64,000 nt of DNA, from the NCBI RefSeq assembly GCF_020614375.1, contig NZ_CP085327.1, positions 992,001 through 1,056,000 of the forward strand, given 5' to 3'. Positions 17,836 through 25,730 of this stretch are shown here, piece after piece. The position numbers and the translations under genes were made by a program. The notes under the pieces are model-generated. The model was not told where the DNA came from and did no database searches. It saw only the letters and a program-made list of their open reading frames with translations. Numbering within the stretch: the stretch's first letter is position 1; every line of letters begins with the position of its first letter. The DNA is from Haladaptatus salinisoli. Lineage in GTDB: Archaea; Halobacteriota; Halobacteria; Halobacteriales; Haladaptataceae.

Positions 17836-18792
17836 TCAGACACCCCCCAGTTCCTCGATGCTGACGTACCGGAACGCGAGTGCGAACGCGACGACGATGG
17901 AGACCACGATGAACATCGAGGCCGCGCTTCCGTAGTCTATCGCGTACTGCCCGGTGATTCGATTCTCGATGAGCTGGCCGATCATCAACACCTTCCCCTG
18001 ACCGAGGAATCGCGGCGTGACGAACGCGCCCAGCGCCGGGACGAACACGAACAGTCCGCCGCTGATGATGCCCGGGAGGGTCAGCGGGAGGATGACGTCC
18101 CGCAGCGTCTCGGTTCGCGATGCCCCCAAATCGCGGGCCGCTTCGATGAGCGAGAAGTCGATACCCTCCATGCTCGCGTACAGCGACAGCAGCATGTACG
18201 GGAAGTAGGCGTGCGTGAGCCCGATGACGATGGCCGGGACGCCGTAGTTGAAGACGGACACCGGTCCGCTCGCGAGGCCGATCTTCATCAGCGTCCGGTT
18301 GATGACGCCGCTCGGACCGAACATGAGATACCAGGAGTACGCCCGGACGAGGTACATCGTGAAGAACGGAAGCAACACGAAGAAGATGACTACCTTGAAC
18401 GTCCGACCGTCTCGCCGGGCGAGGAAGTACGCGAGCGGAAACGCCATCACCAAACAGAGCACCGTCGTCGCCGCCGCGACGACGTACGAGAGGATGAGGG
18501 CGTCGAAGAACGGCGTCTCCCAGAACGGTCCGGAGCCGGCGAACAGTTCCGAGTAGTTGTTCGCCGTGGGCTGCCAGACGATTTGGAAGGCGTCGTTGAC
18601 GCTCATGAAACTGACGACGACCATGAACGTCAGCGGTGCCATCAGCAACAACAACAGCCAGACGAGACTCGGCCCGAGCTCGACGCCGAGTTTTCGCCTG
18701 CGCGAGGCGAACGCTCGGATGAGTCCGCGCCGGAAGCGCGAGGCGAACGTTCGGATAAACCCGCGTCGGGAACCGGAAGTATCGGAAGACAT
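17836..18792 (-). CDS. potB: Polyamine-type ABC transporter permease (PotB family)
   Basis: A 318-residue permease. Its N-terminus contains a tandem duplication of a basic segment (RRGFIRTFASRFRRGLIRAFASRRR), then the first membrane helix LVWLLLLLMAPLTFMVVVSFM. A PotB-like block SYVVAAATTVLCLVMAFPLAYFLARRDGR and the coupling helix EAARDLGASRTETLRDVILPLTLPGI follow. It lies 8 bases after the binding-protein gene and 1 base before potC. The repeated FASRRR-type segment is probably cytoplasmic and may help membrane topology (inference). Confidence 0.88.
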   Translation of the reverse strand: MSSDTSGSRRGFIRTFASRFRRGLIRAFASRRRKLGVELGPSLVWLLLLLMAPLTFMVVVSFMSVNDAFQIVWQPTANNYSELFAGSGPFWETPFFDALILSYVVAAATTVLCLVMAFPLAYFLARRDGRTFKVVIFFVLLPFFTMYLVRAYSWYLMFGPSGVINRTLMKIGLASGPVSVFNYGVPAIVIGLTHAYFPYMLLSLYASMEGIDFSLIEAARDLGASRTETLRDVILPLTLPGIISGGLFVFVPALGAFVTPRFLGQGKVLMIGQLIENRITGQYAIDYGSAASMFIVVSIVVAFALAFRYVSIEELGGV

Positions 18793-18800
18793 TCTGTTCG

Positions 18801-19964
18801 TTAGGCCGTCTTAACTTCGTCCCACGCGTTCTGCCACGCGGTCTCGTTCTCGACGGCTTTGAACGGGATGAAGCTCTCGAGCCGAGAGGGTTTGATGGAG
18901 CCGTACATGTCGTTTTGCTCCTTCGAGAGGTGCTGTTGCGTCTTCGGATTGCAACTCGGGGAGTACCCGACCTTCGCCAGTTGCGCGCCGAGTTTCGGCG
19001 CGATGAACTCGTTCACGACCTTCCAGGCGAGTTCCTTGTTCTTCGACTTCTTCGAGACGACGGCGGACTCGAACCACGCGAGCGACCCCTCCTTCGGTGC
19101 CGCCATCTTCGGCCAGTCGGTGCCGTTCGCCCACATCTCGACGATTTCGTTCCGGCCGGATTGGCCGACGATGAAGTTCCCCTGTTTGAACGATTTGATG
19201 TACGACGGGTCGGCCGCGATGTACCCGTGTACGTTCGGTTTCTGCTTGATGAGCGTGTCTTTCACCTTCTTTATCTGCTTCTCGGAGAGGGTGACCTTGC
19301 TCCCCTCGAAGGCCTTTTCGTACCCGAGGTAGAGCGCCGTCGCGCTCATCGCCTTGAAGTGATTGTCGTACATGACGACCTTCTGCTTCAGGTTCGTCCC
19401 CTTGTACTCGTCGCTGAACAGCACTTCGTAGCTCTGGTCGTGACTCTCCGGAATCTTCCGGGAGTCGTAGGAGTAGCCGTACCACCCGAATCGGATGGGG
19501 ACGCCGTACGTCTCGCCGTCCTTCGTGAACTGATTCTTACTGAACTGTCGGAACTTGTCGTAGACGTCCTTCTGGTTCTTCACGACGTCGCTCGGCACCG
19601 AGTCCACGAGTCCGGCGTCCATCATCTTCGGCACGTAGTTGTTGTTGGGGACGGCGATGTCGAACTGTTTGTCCTTACCGGAGTTCCAGCCGGTGAACAT
19701 GTCCGACGAGGACGTCGATTTCGTGAACTTGACCGTCACGTCCAGCCGATTCTCTATCTCCTTTTTCAGGTCGGCGTACTCCTCCCACGTGAGGATGCGA
19801 ATCGTGTTCCCGCCGCCGCCACCGCTACCGCCGAGCAGACATCCCGAGAGGCCCGTGAGACCGATCGCACCTGCGGTTCCCGCCGCCTTCAGGAACGTCC
19901 GACGGTTCCTGAAACCGCGATTCTTCGTCCCAGCACTACGCTTGCCTTTGTCATCCATACCCAT
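18801..19964 (-). CDS. potD: Polyamine-type ABC transporter substrate-binding lipoprotein (PotD family), Tat signal
   Basis: A 387-residue extracellular binding protein. It has a Tat signal (RNRRTFLKAAGTAGAIG), a lipobox LSGC and a Gly-rich linker. The ligand domain begins NTIRILTWEEYADLKKEIENRLDVTVKFTKSTSS, the classic PotD/spermidine-putrescine opening. The ATG at 19964 fits a TATA box at leaderless distance; the second ATG six bases later is also possible. It is the first gene of the potDBC transcript, divergent from the ATPase gene. Confidence 0.9.
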   Translation of the reverse strand: MGMDDKGKRSAGTKNRGFRNRRTFLKAAGTAGAIGLTGLSGCLLGGSGGGGGNTIRILTWEEYADLKKEIENRLDVTVKFTKSTSSSDMFTGWNSGKDKQFDIAVPNNNYVPKMMDAGLVDSVPSDVVKNQKDVYDKFRQFSKNQFTKDGETYGVPIRFGWYGYSYDSRKIPESHDQSYEVLFSDEYKGTNLKQKVVMYDNHFKAMSATALYLGYEKAFEGSKVTLSEKQIKKVKDTLIKQKPNVHGYIAADPSYIKSFKQGNFIVGQSGRNEIVEMWANGTDWPKMAAPKEGSLAWFESAVVSKKSKNKELAWKVVNEFIAPKLGAQLAKVGYSPSCNPKTQQHLSKEQNDMYGSIKPSRLESFIPFKAVENETAWQNAWDEVKTA

Positions 19965-19988
19965 AACGGAGCAACCCTCCGCCGTATC

Positions 19989-20077
19989 ATTAAATCTTCG
20001 GTAGAAAACAGCAAAATACTCGAAAGGAACTAATTATAAGCGCGTCATTTATTTAATTCCTCCCAGTAGCTTTATAC
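19989..20077. promoter_or_regulatory. Divergent promoter region of potD (minus) and potA (plus)
   Basis: Two TATA-like boxes face outward. On the minus strand ATTTAAT (19989-19995) is about 28 bases before potD; on the plus strand TTTATAC (20071-20077) is about 27 bases before potA. Both fit leaderless transcripts. The spacer between them is A/T rich and includes another TATA-like string (TAATTATAAG, about 20031-20040), so shared regulation of both arms is likely. Confidence 0.6.
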
Positions 20078-20100
20078 TGTGCGATGGTCAACCACGACCC

Positions 20101-21168
20101 ATGGCAGGCGCTGACGACGCCCTCATCCAGCTTCGGGGCGTTCGCAAGGAATACGACGAGGTAACGGCGGTCGAGGACGTCGATTTCACCATCCGAAGGG
20201 GGGAGTTCTTTTCGCTCGTCGGACCGTCCGGTTGCGGAAAGACGACGACGCTGCGCATGATAAGCGGATTCGAGACGCCGACGGCGGGGACCGTCTCCCT
20301 CGACGGGGTGAACATGGCCGGCGTCCCGCCGAACGAGCGGGACACGAACCTCGTCTTCCAGCACCTCTCGCTGTTCCCGCACATGACCGTCGGCGAGAAC
20401 GTGGCGTACGGGCTGAAGAAGGCGGGCGTCGATTCGGCGACCCGAGAGCAAAAGGTAGAGGAGTACCTCGAACTCGTCGATTTGGAGGGGTTCGAGGGCC
20501 GCAATCCGAACGAACTCTCGGGCGGCCAGCAACAGCGCGTCGCCCTCGCCCGGGCGCTCGTCAACGAACCGAGCGTCCTCCTGTTCGACGAACCCCTGTC
20601 GAGCCTCGACCGAAAACTGCGCAAGCAGATGCAGGTGGAACTCCGGAAGATCCACGAGAAGACCGAGGGGTCGTTCTTCTACGTCACGCACGACCAGGAG
20701 GTCGCGATGACCCTCTCCGACCGGATGGCCGTGATGAACGACGGCCGCATCGAGCAGGTCGGGACGCCCGAGGAGATATACCGCGAACCCGCGAGCGCCT
20801 TCGTCGCGGACTTCATCGGCGACACCAACCTGTTCGAGGGACGCGCGCGAACCGAGAACGGGACGACGACGGTGGAGATCGGCGACGGAACCGTCTCGTT
20901 CCCGCTCGAAAAGCGCGTGAACGACGGGCCGGTGACCGTCTCGGTTCGCCCGGAGGACTTCTCGCTCGCCAGCAACGGCGGCACCCTCCGAGGCGTCGTC
21001 ACCGAACGCTACTTCCAGGGCGACCAGACGAACTACATCGTCGAGCCGGATTCCGCCGCCGTCTCCGACGTGCGAATCGTTACGCAGGGACGCGACACGC
21101 CGATATCGCGGGGCGACCGCGCCTCGTTCGATATCCAGCGGGGAGCGCCGGTCGTCTTCGAGCGATAG
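20101..21168 (+). CDS. potA: Polyamine-type ABC transporter ATP-binding protein (PotA family)
   Basis: A 355-residue ATPase. Walker A is GPSGCGKTTTLRMISGF, the signature LSGGQQQRVALARALV, Walker B SVLLFDEPLSSLDRKLR, and the switch histidine is in FFYVTHDQEVAMTLSDR. The C-terminal 110 residues form a TOBE-type regulatory domain (TVSVRPEDFSLA). It energises the PotBC permease encoded divergently. The first ATG after the TATA box is used. The length is standard for PotA. Confidence 0.92.
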   Translation: MAGADDALIQLRGVRKEYDEVTAVEDVDFTIRRGEFFSLVGPSGCGKTTTLRMISGFETPTAGTVSLDGVNMAGVPPNERDTNLVFQHLSLFPHMTVGENVAYGLKKAGVDSATREQKVEEYLELVDLEGFEGRNPNELSGGQQQRVALARALVNEPSVLLFDEPLSSLDRKLRKQMQVELRKIHEKTEGSFFYVTHDQEVAMTLSDRMAVMNDGRIEQVGTPEEIYREPASAFVADFIGDTNLFEGRARTENGTTTVEIGDGTVSFPLEKRVNDGPVTVSVRPEDFSLASNGGTLRGVVTERYFQGDQTNYIVEPDSAAVSDVRIVTQGRDTPISRGDRASFDIQRGAPVVFER

Positions 21169-21456
21169 GACGCGAAGAGGGCGCGGAATACCCCGCGGCG
21201 AGCGGTAGCCGCCCTCGAGACCGCTCCGCGACGAAGTGGAACGCCGTGGTTAACGCGCGAAACGTCCACTACTCCGGTCGACTGCTCGGCTAACCTTCGA
21301 TTACGGGACGGGTGACTCGGCGCGCCGGTTCCAAAAGTCGATTACGAACGAGGCGGCGAACGCAATCGACCGTTACGCGCGGAGCGGGGCGAAAAACGGT
21401 CACCCCGTCTTTTTGGGACGCGACCGGAAGGAACTGACCGTCCTCGGAGGGACACG

Positions 21457-22086
21457 ATGCCTACGGATGAGAACCAGCGAGCAGACGAGCAAGACGCATC
21501 GACACGACGAACGTTCCTCAAGACGGGTGCCCTCGCGTCGGTCGGCACCGCGCTCGCCCTCGGAAGCGGTGCCGCGAGCGCCGAGACGGGAACGAACGCG
21601 GCGGCGCTCCAGGAGCAAGCGAAGGGACTGATATTCCAGAACTCGTTCCGGCCGGGAGCCCGGTTCGTGTTCACCTCGGGCGTCGTCGAGTGGGTGCCGA
21701 ACGTGCCGGAGGTACAGGACAACGTCTGGACGAATTACCAGACGCGCATGATCCGGTATCTGAACACGAACGAACAGGTGCCGTTTTTCGTCGCGCGGGA
21801 CGCGAACATCGGCCAGTTCAACGAGAATCTCGGCTTCGTCACCGACCAGCAGGATGCACAGCAGCCGAACGTCTACGAGATGGACCGGGAGTTCACCGTC
21901 TTCGGCGACTCCGGGTTCCTCGTGACGGCCAACTTTAGCACGATCCCCGAGAACGAGGAGACCAGCGTCCTCGAAAACGACGATTGGTGGCAGCAACAAC
22001 AGGGCGGCGGTGGCGGTACGCAGACGACCGGCGGCGGTAACCAAACCGGCGGCAATCAGACGGGCGGCAACCAGTCCGGCGGCTAA
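21457..22086 (+). CDS. Tat-exported protein of unknown function with a Gly/Asn/Thr repeat tail
   Basis: A 209-residue protein. A Tat signal (STRRTFLKTGALASVGTALAL) ends near GAASAETG. The domain at residues about 45-175 contains VFTSGVVEWVPNVPEV and DREFTVFGDSGFLVTANFST; I do not recognise a family with known function. The last 35 residues are a low-complexity tail ending in NQTGG NQTGG NQSGG, giving three Asn-x-Ser/Thr sequons in a row. A Shine-Dalgarno-like GGAGGG lies 5 bases before the ATG. It is exported and lacks a lipobox, so it is probably secreted or surface bound. Confidence 0.8.
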   Translation: MPTDENQRADEQDASTRRTFLKTGALASVGTALALGSGAASAETGTNAAALQEQAKGLIFQNSFRPGARFVFTSGVVEWVPNVPEVQDNVWTNYQTRMIRYLNTNEQVPFFVARDANIGQFNENLGFVTDQQDAQQPNVYEMDREFTVFGDSGFLVTANFSTIPENEETSVLENDDWWQQQQGGGGGTQTTGGGNQTGGNQTGGNQSGG

Positions 22087-22346
22087 GTCGGCGGACGGTA
22101 CCCGACCCGTTTTTTCGTGCGACGACCTCGCGCGGACGGCTTCGCAACCGCGGGCGCGGAAAATATCGCCGCGGTTCGGCTTCGAAGGTGTCCCGTAGCG
22201 GTCCGCCGACGCGACGACGCCGCCCGCCGTACGGGGTTCCTTAAACAATCTAATGACACACCGCACCGACGATGGCGAGCGATTTCCCGAATTCACGGGG
22301 CGAGTCGTCGTTCTCGTCCGCTGAAACGACCTGTCTGAGCGCAACG

Positions 22347-22354
22347 CTTAAATA
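22347..22354 (+). promoter_or_regulatory. TATA box of leuA
   Basis: CTTAAATA is centred about 30 bases before the ATG at 22381 and 25 bases before the GTG at 22376. The transcript would therefore begin at or next to these codons (leaderless). This makes the ATG at 22381 the natural first codon, although it is out of frame with leuA (see findings). The 289-base gap between 22087 and 22375 shows no gene. Confidence 0.6.
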
Positions 22355-22375
22355 CGAGTTCGGCGCTGGAAACGA

Positions 22376-23596
22376 GTGCAATGTCACACCACGACACCTC
22401 CTCCGAGAGGGGGGATCGAGTTCTTCGAGGGCACGTTAGCCCACACCGACGAGATTGAGACAGTTCGAATTTTCGACACGACGCTCCGCGACGGCGAGCA
22501 GACGCCACGAACATCGTTCTCGTTCGACGAGAAGCGCGAGATAGCGGCGACGCTGGACGAGATGGGAACCCACGTCATCGAGGCCGGGTTCCCCGCCAAC
22601 GGCGACGCCGAGTTCGAGGCCGTCAGCGACATCGCCGACTCGACGCGGGCGACCACCTGCGCGTTAGCTCGCGTCGTGGACGGGGACGTGGAGACCGCGC
22701 TCGACACGGGCGCGGAGATGGTCCACGTCTTCGCCTCGACCAGCGACGTGCAGATAGAGGATTCGATGCACGCCACGCGGGACGAGGTAAAATCGCGGGC
22801 GGTGACGGCGGTCGAGCGGGTCGCCGAGGCGGGCGCGATTCCGATGTTCTCGCCGATGGACGCGACCCGAACCGACCCCGAGTACATGGGCGAGGTCGTC
22901 GAAGCCGTCACCGACGCGGGCGCGGAGTGGATAAACGTCCCCGACACCTGCGGGGTGGCCACGCCCGGTCGCTTCGCCGACCTGATAGCCCGAATCCGCG
23001 AGCACACCGACGCTCGCATCGACGTGCACACGCACGACGACTTCGGGATGGCGACCGCGAACGCGATGGCCGGCCTCGAAGCGGGCGCGGAGCAGGTGCA
23101 GGTGAGCGTAAACGGAATCGGCGAGCGCGCCGGGAACGCCGCCTTCGAGGAGGTCGTCATGGCCGCCGAGAGCGTCTACGGCGTCGACACCGGCATCGAC
23201 ACGCCGCGGATAGCCACCGTCTCCGAACTGATCGAGCGCTGCAGCGACGTGAGCGTCCCCGTCAACAAGCCGGTCGTGGGCGCGAACGCGTTCGCCCACG
23301 AGAGCGGCATCCACGCCGCGGGCGTCATCGAGAACAGCGACACGTTCGAGACGGGCGTGATGACGCCGGAGATGGTCGGCGCGAACCGGGAGTTCGTCCT
23401 CGGCAAGCACACCGGCACCCACGCCGTCCGCAAGCACCTGCGACAGGACGGGTTCGACCCCACCGACTCGGAAGTCCGGCAGATCACCCGCCGCGTCAAA
23501 GACCGGGGTGCCGAGAAAGAGCGCGTCACCGTGAGCGACGTTCGACGCTACGCCCGCGAACTGGGCGTCGATTCTCGGGAGGAGGCGACGGCCTGA
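22376..23596 (+). CDS. leuA: 2-isopropylmalate synthase-type enzyme (LeuA; citramalate synthase is possible), catalytic part only
   Basis: A 406-codon frame for a DRE-TIM metallolyase that condenses acetyl-CoA with a 2-oxoacid, the first step of leucine (or, as CimA, isoleucine) synthesis. Motifs: FDTTLRDGEQTPRTSF near the start, the metal-binding HTHDDFGMATANA, NGIGERAGN and ESGIHAAG. The chain stops soon after the catalytic and linker parts and lacks the about 100-residue LeuA allosteric domain. The only in-frame start is the GTG at 22376; the leaderless ATG at 22381 is in another frame and would join leuA if the six-G run at 22409-22414 had five Gs. The sequence cannot decide LeuA versus CimA. 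Confidence 0.85.
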   Translation: MQCHTTTPPPRGGIEFFEGTLAHTDEIETVRIFDTTLRDGEQTPRTSFSFDEKREIAATLDEMGTHVIEAGFPANGDAEFEAVSDIADSTRATTCALARVVDGDVETALDTGAEMVHVFASTSDVQIEDSMHATRDEVKSRAVTAVERVAEAGAIPMFSPMDATRTDPEYMGEVVEAVTDAGAEWINVPDTCGVATPGRFADLIARIREHTDARIDVHTHDDFGMATANAMAGLEAGAEQVQVSVNGIGERAGNAAFEEVVMAAESVYGVDTGIDTPRIATVSELIERCSDVSVPVNKPVVGANAFAHESGIHAAGVIENSDTFETGVMTPEMVGANREFVLGKHTGTHAVRKHLRQDGFDPTDSEVRQITRRVKDRGAEKERVTVSDVRRYARELGVDSREEATA

Positions 23597-23684
23597 CCAT
23601 GTCCTCCCGCGTTCGCGCGACACCCCGTGAGCAACTGCCACGGGACGAGCTATCGCGAGGCAAGTATTGCCCGCCGCGTAAGGG

Positions 23685-23690
23685 CTATTT
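23685..23690 (+). promoter_or_regulatory. TATA-like box ahead of the BCAA leader peptide
   Basis: The string CTATTT sits 30-35 bases before the ATG at 23720, so transcription would start a few bases before that ATG (about 23712-23716). This gives the ilvB operon its own promoter, distinct from leuA, which ends at 23596. Weak by itself; the position is what makes it credible. Confidence 0.45.
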
Positions 23691-23719
23691 CCGTCGGGGT
23701 GGGAAACGTACAACCAGAG

Positions 23720-23803
23720 ATGCGACGGTCGCGCACGACTCCGAGTCCGCAGGCGTCGAGCGACGTCGCCGCCGAGCGCGTACTCATTATTGTAGGGGCA
23801 TAG
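23720..23803 (+). CDS. Candidate branched-chain amino acid leader peptide (27 residues) ahead of ilvB
   Basis: A 27-codon open frame from ATG 23720 to TAG 23801-23803. The first half is Arg/Ser/Thr/Pro rich; the last residues are VAAERVLIIVGA. The regulatory stretch is codons 21-25 (23780-23794): GTA CTC ATT ATT GTA, that is Val-Leu-Ile-Ile-Val. Ile and Val codons in the neighbouring genes are mostly ATC and GTC/GTG, so these look uncommon here. It lies just before the genes that make Val, Leu and Ile, and its end forms the 5' half of a perfect hairpin. This is the layout of an attenuator leader peptide. The role is inferred; no expression data. A chance frame of this size is possible, but not with this composition and place. 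Confidence 0.7.
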   Translation: MRRSRTTPSPQASSDVAAERVLIIVGA

Positions 23804-23811
23804 CCGCCCCT
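23794..23811 (+). terminator. Attenuator-like hairpin overlapping the end of the leader peptide
   Basis: AGGGGC (23794-23799) pairs perfectly with GCCCCT (23806-23811) around a 6-base loop, ATAGCC, that contains the leader stop codon TAG. It is followed by a pyrimidine-rich tract (about 23811-23828) rather than a pure T run. A ribosome halted on the Val/Leu/Ile codons would cover the 5' arm and prevent folding. Whether the folded form stops transcription or blocks downstream translation cannot be told from sequence. Confidence 0.5.
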
Positions 23812-23877
23812 CACCATCCCTTCTCCCCGACCCCGACCGAATCGCCACCGAACAGCACAGAGCACGCGCAGAAACCG

Positions 23878-23952
23878 ATGTCAACGACACGAACGACAGC
23901 CAGCACGTATCGACCGACGAACGACCGACGAACGGGGGTGGGCGAACCGTGA
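23878..23952 (+). CDS. Small Thr-rich upstream frame overlapping the ilvB start
   Basis: A 24-codon frame from ATG 23878 whose stop TGA (23950-23952) overlaps the GTG start of ilvB (23949) as GTGA. Seven of 24 residues are Thr and four are Arg. The overlap is the type seen with translational coupling, so ribosomes finishing this peptide could start ilvB. Threonine is the precursor of isoleucine, which makes the composition interesting, but the stretch is low-complexity DNA and may be incidental. Confidence 0.35.
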   Translation: MSTTRTTASTYRPTNDRRTGVGEP

Positions 23953-25730
23953 GCGAACCGGTCGTCGACGCCGTCTCTCGGGAGGCGGACGGGAGCGACG
24001 GAACCGACGGAGAGGCGACCGAGGCGGAGGCGACGACGGGCGCGAGCTCGGTCGTCGCCGCGCTCGAAGCGGTCGGCGTCGAAGCGATGTTCGGCGTCCA
24101 GGGCGGAGCCATCATGCCCGTCTACGACGCGCTGTTCGACTCGGACATCCGCCACGTCACGATGGCCCACGAGCAGGGCGCGGCCCACGCCGCGGACGCC
24201 TACGGCGTCGTCAAGGGCGAACCGGGCGTCTGCCTCGCCACCTCCGGACCGGGGGCGACGAACCTCGTCACCGGCATCGCGGACGCCAACATGGATTCGG
24301 ACGCGATGGTCGCGCTGACGGGGCAGGTTCCCTCGACCATGGTCGGCTCGGACGCATTCCAGGAGACCGACACGACCGGCGTCACGGCCCCCATCACGAA
24401 GCACAACTACTTCGCGAGCGACCCGGACACGGTCGGCGACGTCGTCGGCGAGGCGTTCGCCCTCGCCGACGAGGGGCGGCCGGGTCCGACGCTCGTCGAC
24501 CTACCGAAGGACACCACGATGGGCGAGACCGACCGCGAACCCGGACCCGCCGAGACGCCGTCGACCTACTCGCCGCGGGAGGAAGCCGACTCCGAGGCGG
24601 TCGCGGCCGCGGCCGACGCCATCGGGCGCGCGGAGAAGCCGCTGCTCCTGTTCGGCGGGGGCGTCGTCAAGGGCGACGCCTGCGAGGAGGCGCGGCGCTT
24701 CGCCGTCGAGCACGGCGTCCCGGTCGTGACGACGATGCCCGCCATCGGCTCGATGCCCGAGGACCACGACCTCTGCCTGTCGTGGGCGGGCATGCACGGC
24801 ACCGGCTACGCCAACATGGCCATCACCCACTGCGACGTGCTGGTGGCCGTCGGCTGTCGGTTCGACGACCGGCTGACCGGCGGCGTCGACACCTTCGCGC
24901 CCGAAGCGGAGGTCGTCCACGTCGACATCGACCCCGCGGAGATATCGAAGAACGTCCACGCCGACTACCCGCTGGTCGGCGACGCCGGAACGGTCGTCGA
25001 CCAACTCCACACGGCGATGTCGAGTTCGCCGGAGGGTCCGGGCGACCGCTGGCAGGAGTGGCGCGAGCAGTGCCGGGCGTGGAAGGAGGAGTACCCGCTG
25101 GCCTACGCGACGCCCGAGGACGAACCGCTCAAGCCGCAGTTCGTCGTCGAGGCGCTGGACGAGGCGACGCCGGACGACACCATCGTCACGACCGGCGTCG
25201 GCCAGCACCAGATGTGGGCCGCGCAGTTCTGGACGTTCCGCAGCCCCCGGAGGTGGGTCTCCTCGCACGGTCTCGGCACGATGGGCTACGGCCTCCCCGC
25301 CGCCATCGGCGCGCGCCTCGCCGCGGACGACGACCAACAGGTGGTCTGCGTCGACGGCGACGGCTCGTTCCTGATGACGATGCAGGAGCTGTCGGTGGCG
25401 GTTCGGGAGAACATGGACATCACGGTCGCCGTGCTCAACAACGAGTACATCGGGATGGTTCGCCAGTGGCAGGACGCCTTCTTCGAGGGCCGACGGATGG
25501 CCGCCGACTACGACTGGTGTCCGCAGTTCGACAAGCTGGCCGAGGCGTTCGGCGCGCGGGGCTACCGGGTCGACACCTACGACGAGGTGCCCGACGCCAT
25601 CGAGTCGGCGCTGGCCTACGACGGTCCGGCGGTCATCGACTTCCACATCGACCCCGCCGAGAACGTCTACCCGATGGTCGCCAGCGGCGGCGCGAACGGG
25701 AAGTTCGCCCTCTCGGAGGAGCAGCTATGA
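23949..25730 (+). CDS. ilvB: Acetolactate synthase, large catalytic subunit
   Basis: A 593-residue thiamine-diphosphate enzyme that condenses two pyruvates to acetolactate (Val/Leu) or pyruvate with 2-oxobutyrate (Ile). An acidic, Thr/Glu-rich tail of about 35 residues precedes the PYR domain, which has the catalytic glutamate in MAHEQGAAHAADAYG. The C-terminal PP domain shows the ThDP motif CVDGDGSFLMTMQEL ending in AVLNNEYIG. GTG start at 23949; no better start upstream in frame. Its last codons overlap ilvN by ATGA. It is the first gene of ilvBNC-X-leuCDB, and expression is probably governed by the upstream leader region. Confidence 0.96.
   Translation: MSEPVVDAVSREADGSDGTDGEATEAEATTGASSVVAALEAVGVEAMFGVQGGAIMPVYDALFDSDIRHVTMAHEQGAAHAADAYGVVKGEPGVCLATSGPGATNLVTGIADANMDSDAMVALTGQVPSTMVGSDAFQETDTTGVTAPITKHNYFASDPDTVGDVVGEAFALADEGRPGPTLVDLPKDTTMGETDREPGPAETPSTYSPREEADSEAVAAAADAIGRAEKPLLLFGGGVVKGDACEEARRFAVEHGVPVVTTMPAIGSMPEDHDLCLSWAGMHGTGYANMAITHCDVLVAVGCRFDDRLTGGVDTFAPEAEVVHVDIDPAEISKNVHADYPLVGDAGTVVDQLHTAMSSSPEGPGDRWQEWREQCRAWKEEYPLAYATPEDEPLKPQFVVEALDEATPDDTIVTTGVGQHQMWAAQFWTFRSPRRWVSSHGLGTMGYGLPAAIGARLAADDDQQVVCVDGDGSFLMTMQELSVAVRENMDITVAVLNNEYIGMVRQWQDAFFEGRRMAADYDWCPQFDKLAEAFGARGYRVDTYDEVPDAIESALAYDGPAVIDFHIDPAENVYPMVASGGANGKFALSEEQL

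Noticed and set aside
22010-22083. A CRISPR-like short tandem repeat
   Set aside because: The repeat is in frame and encodes NQTGG units of the exported protein; there are no unique spacers.
22381-22458. A 25-codon leader peptide upstream of leuA
   Set aside because: It has a single leucine and no hairpin; it is better explained as the true LeuA N-terminus put out of frame by one G.
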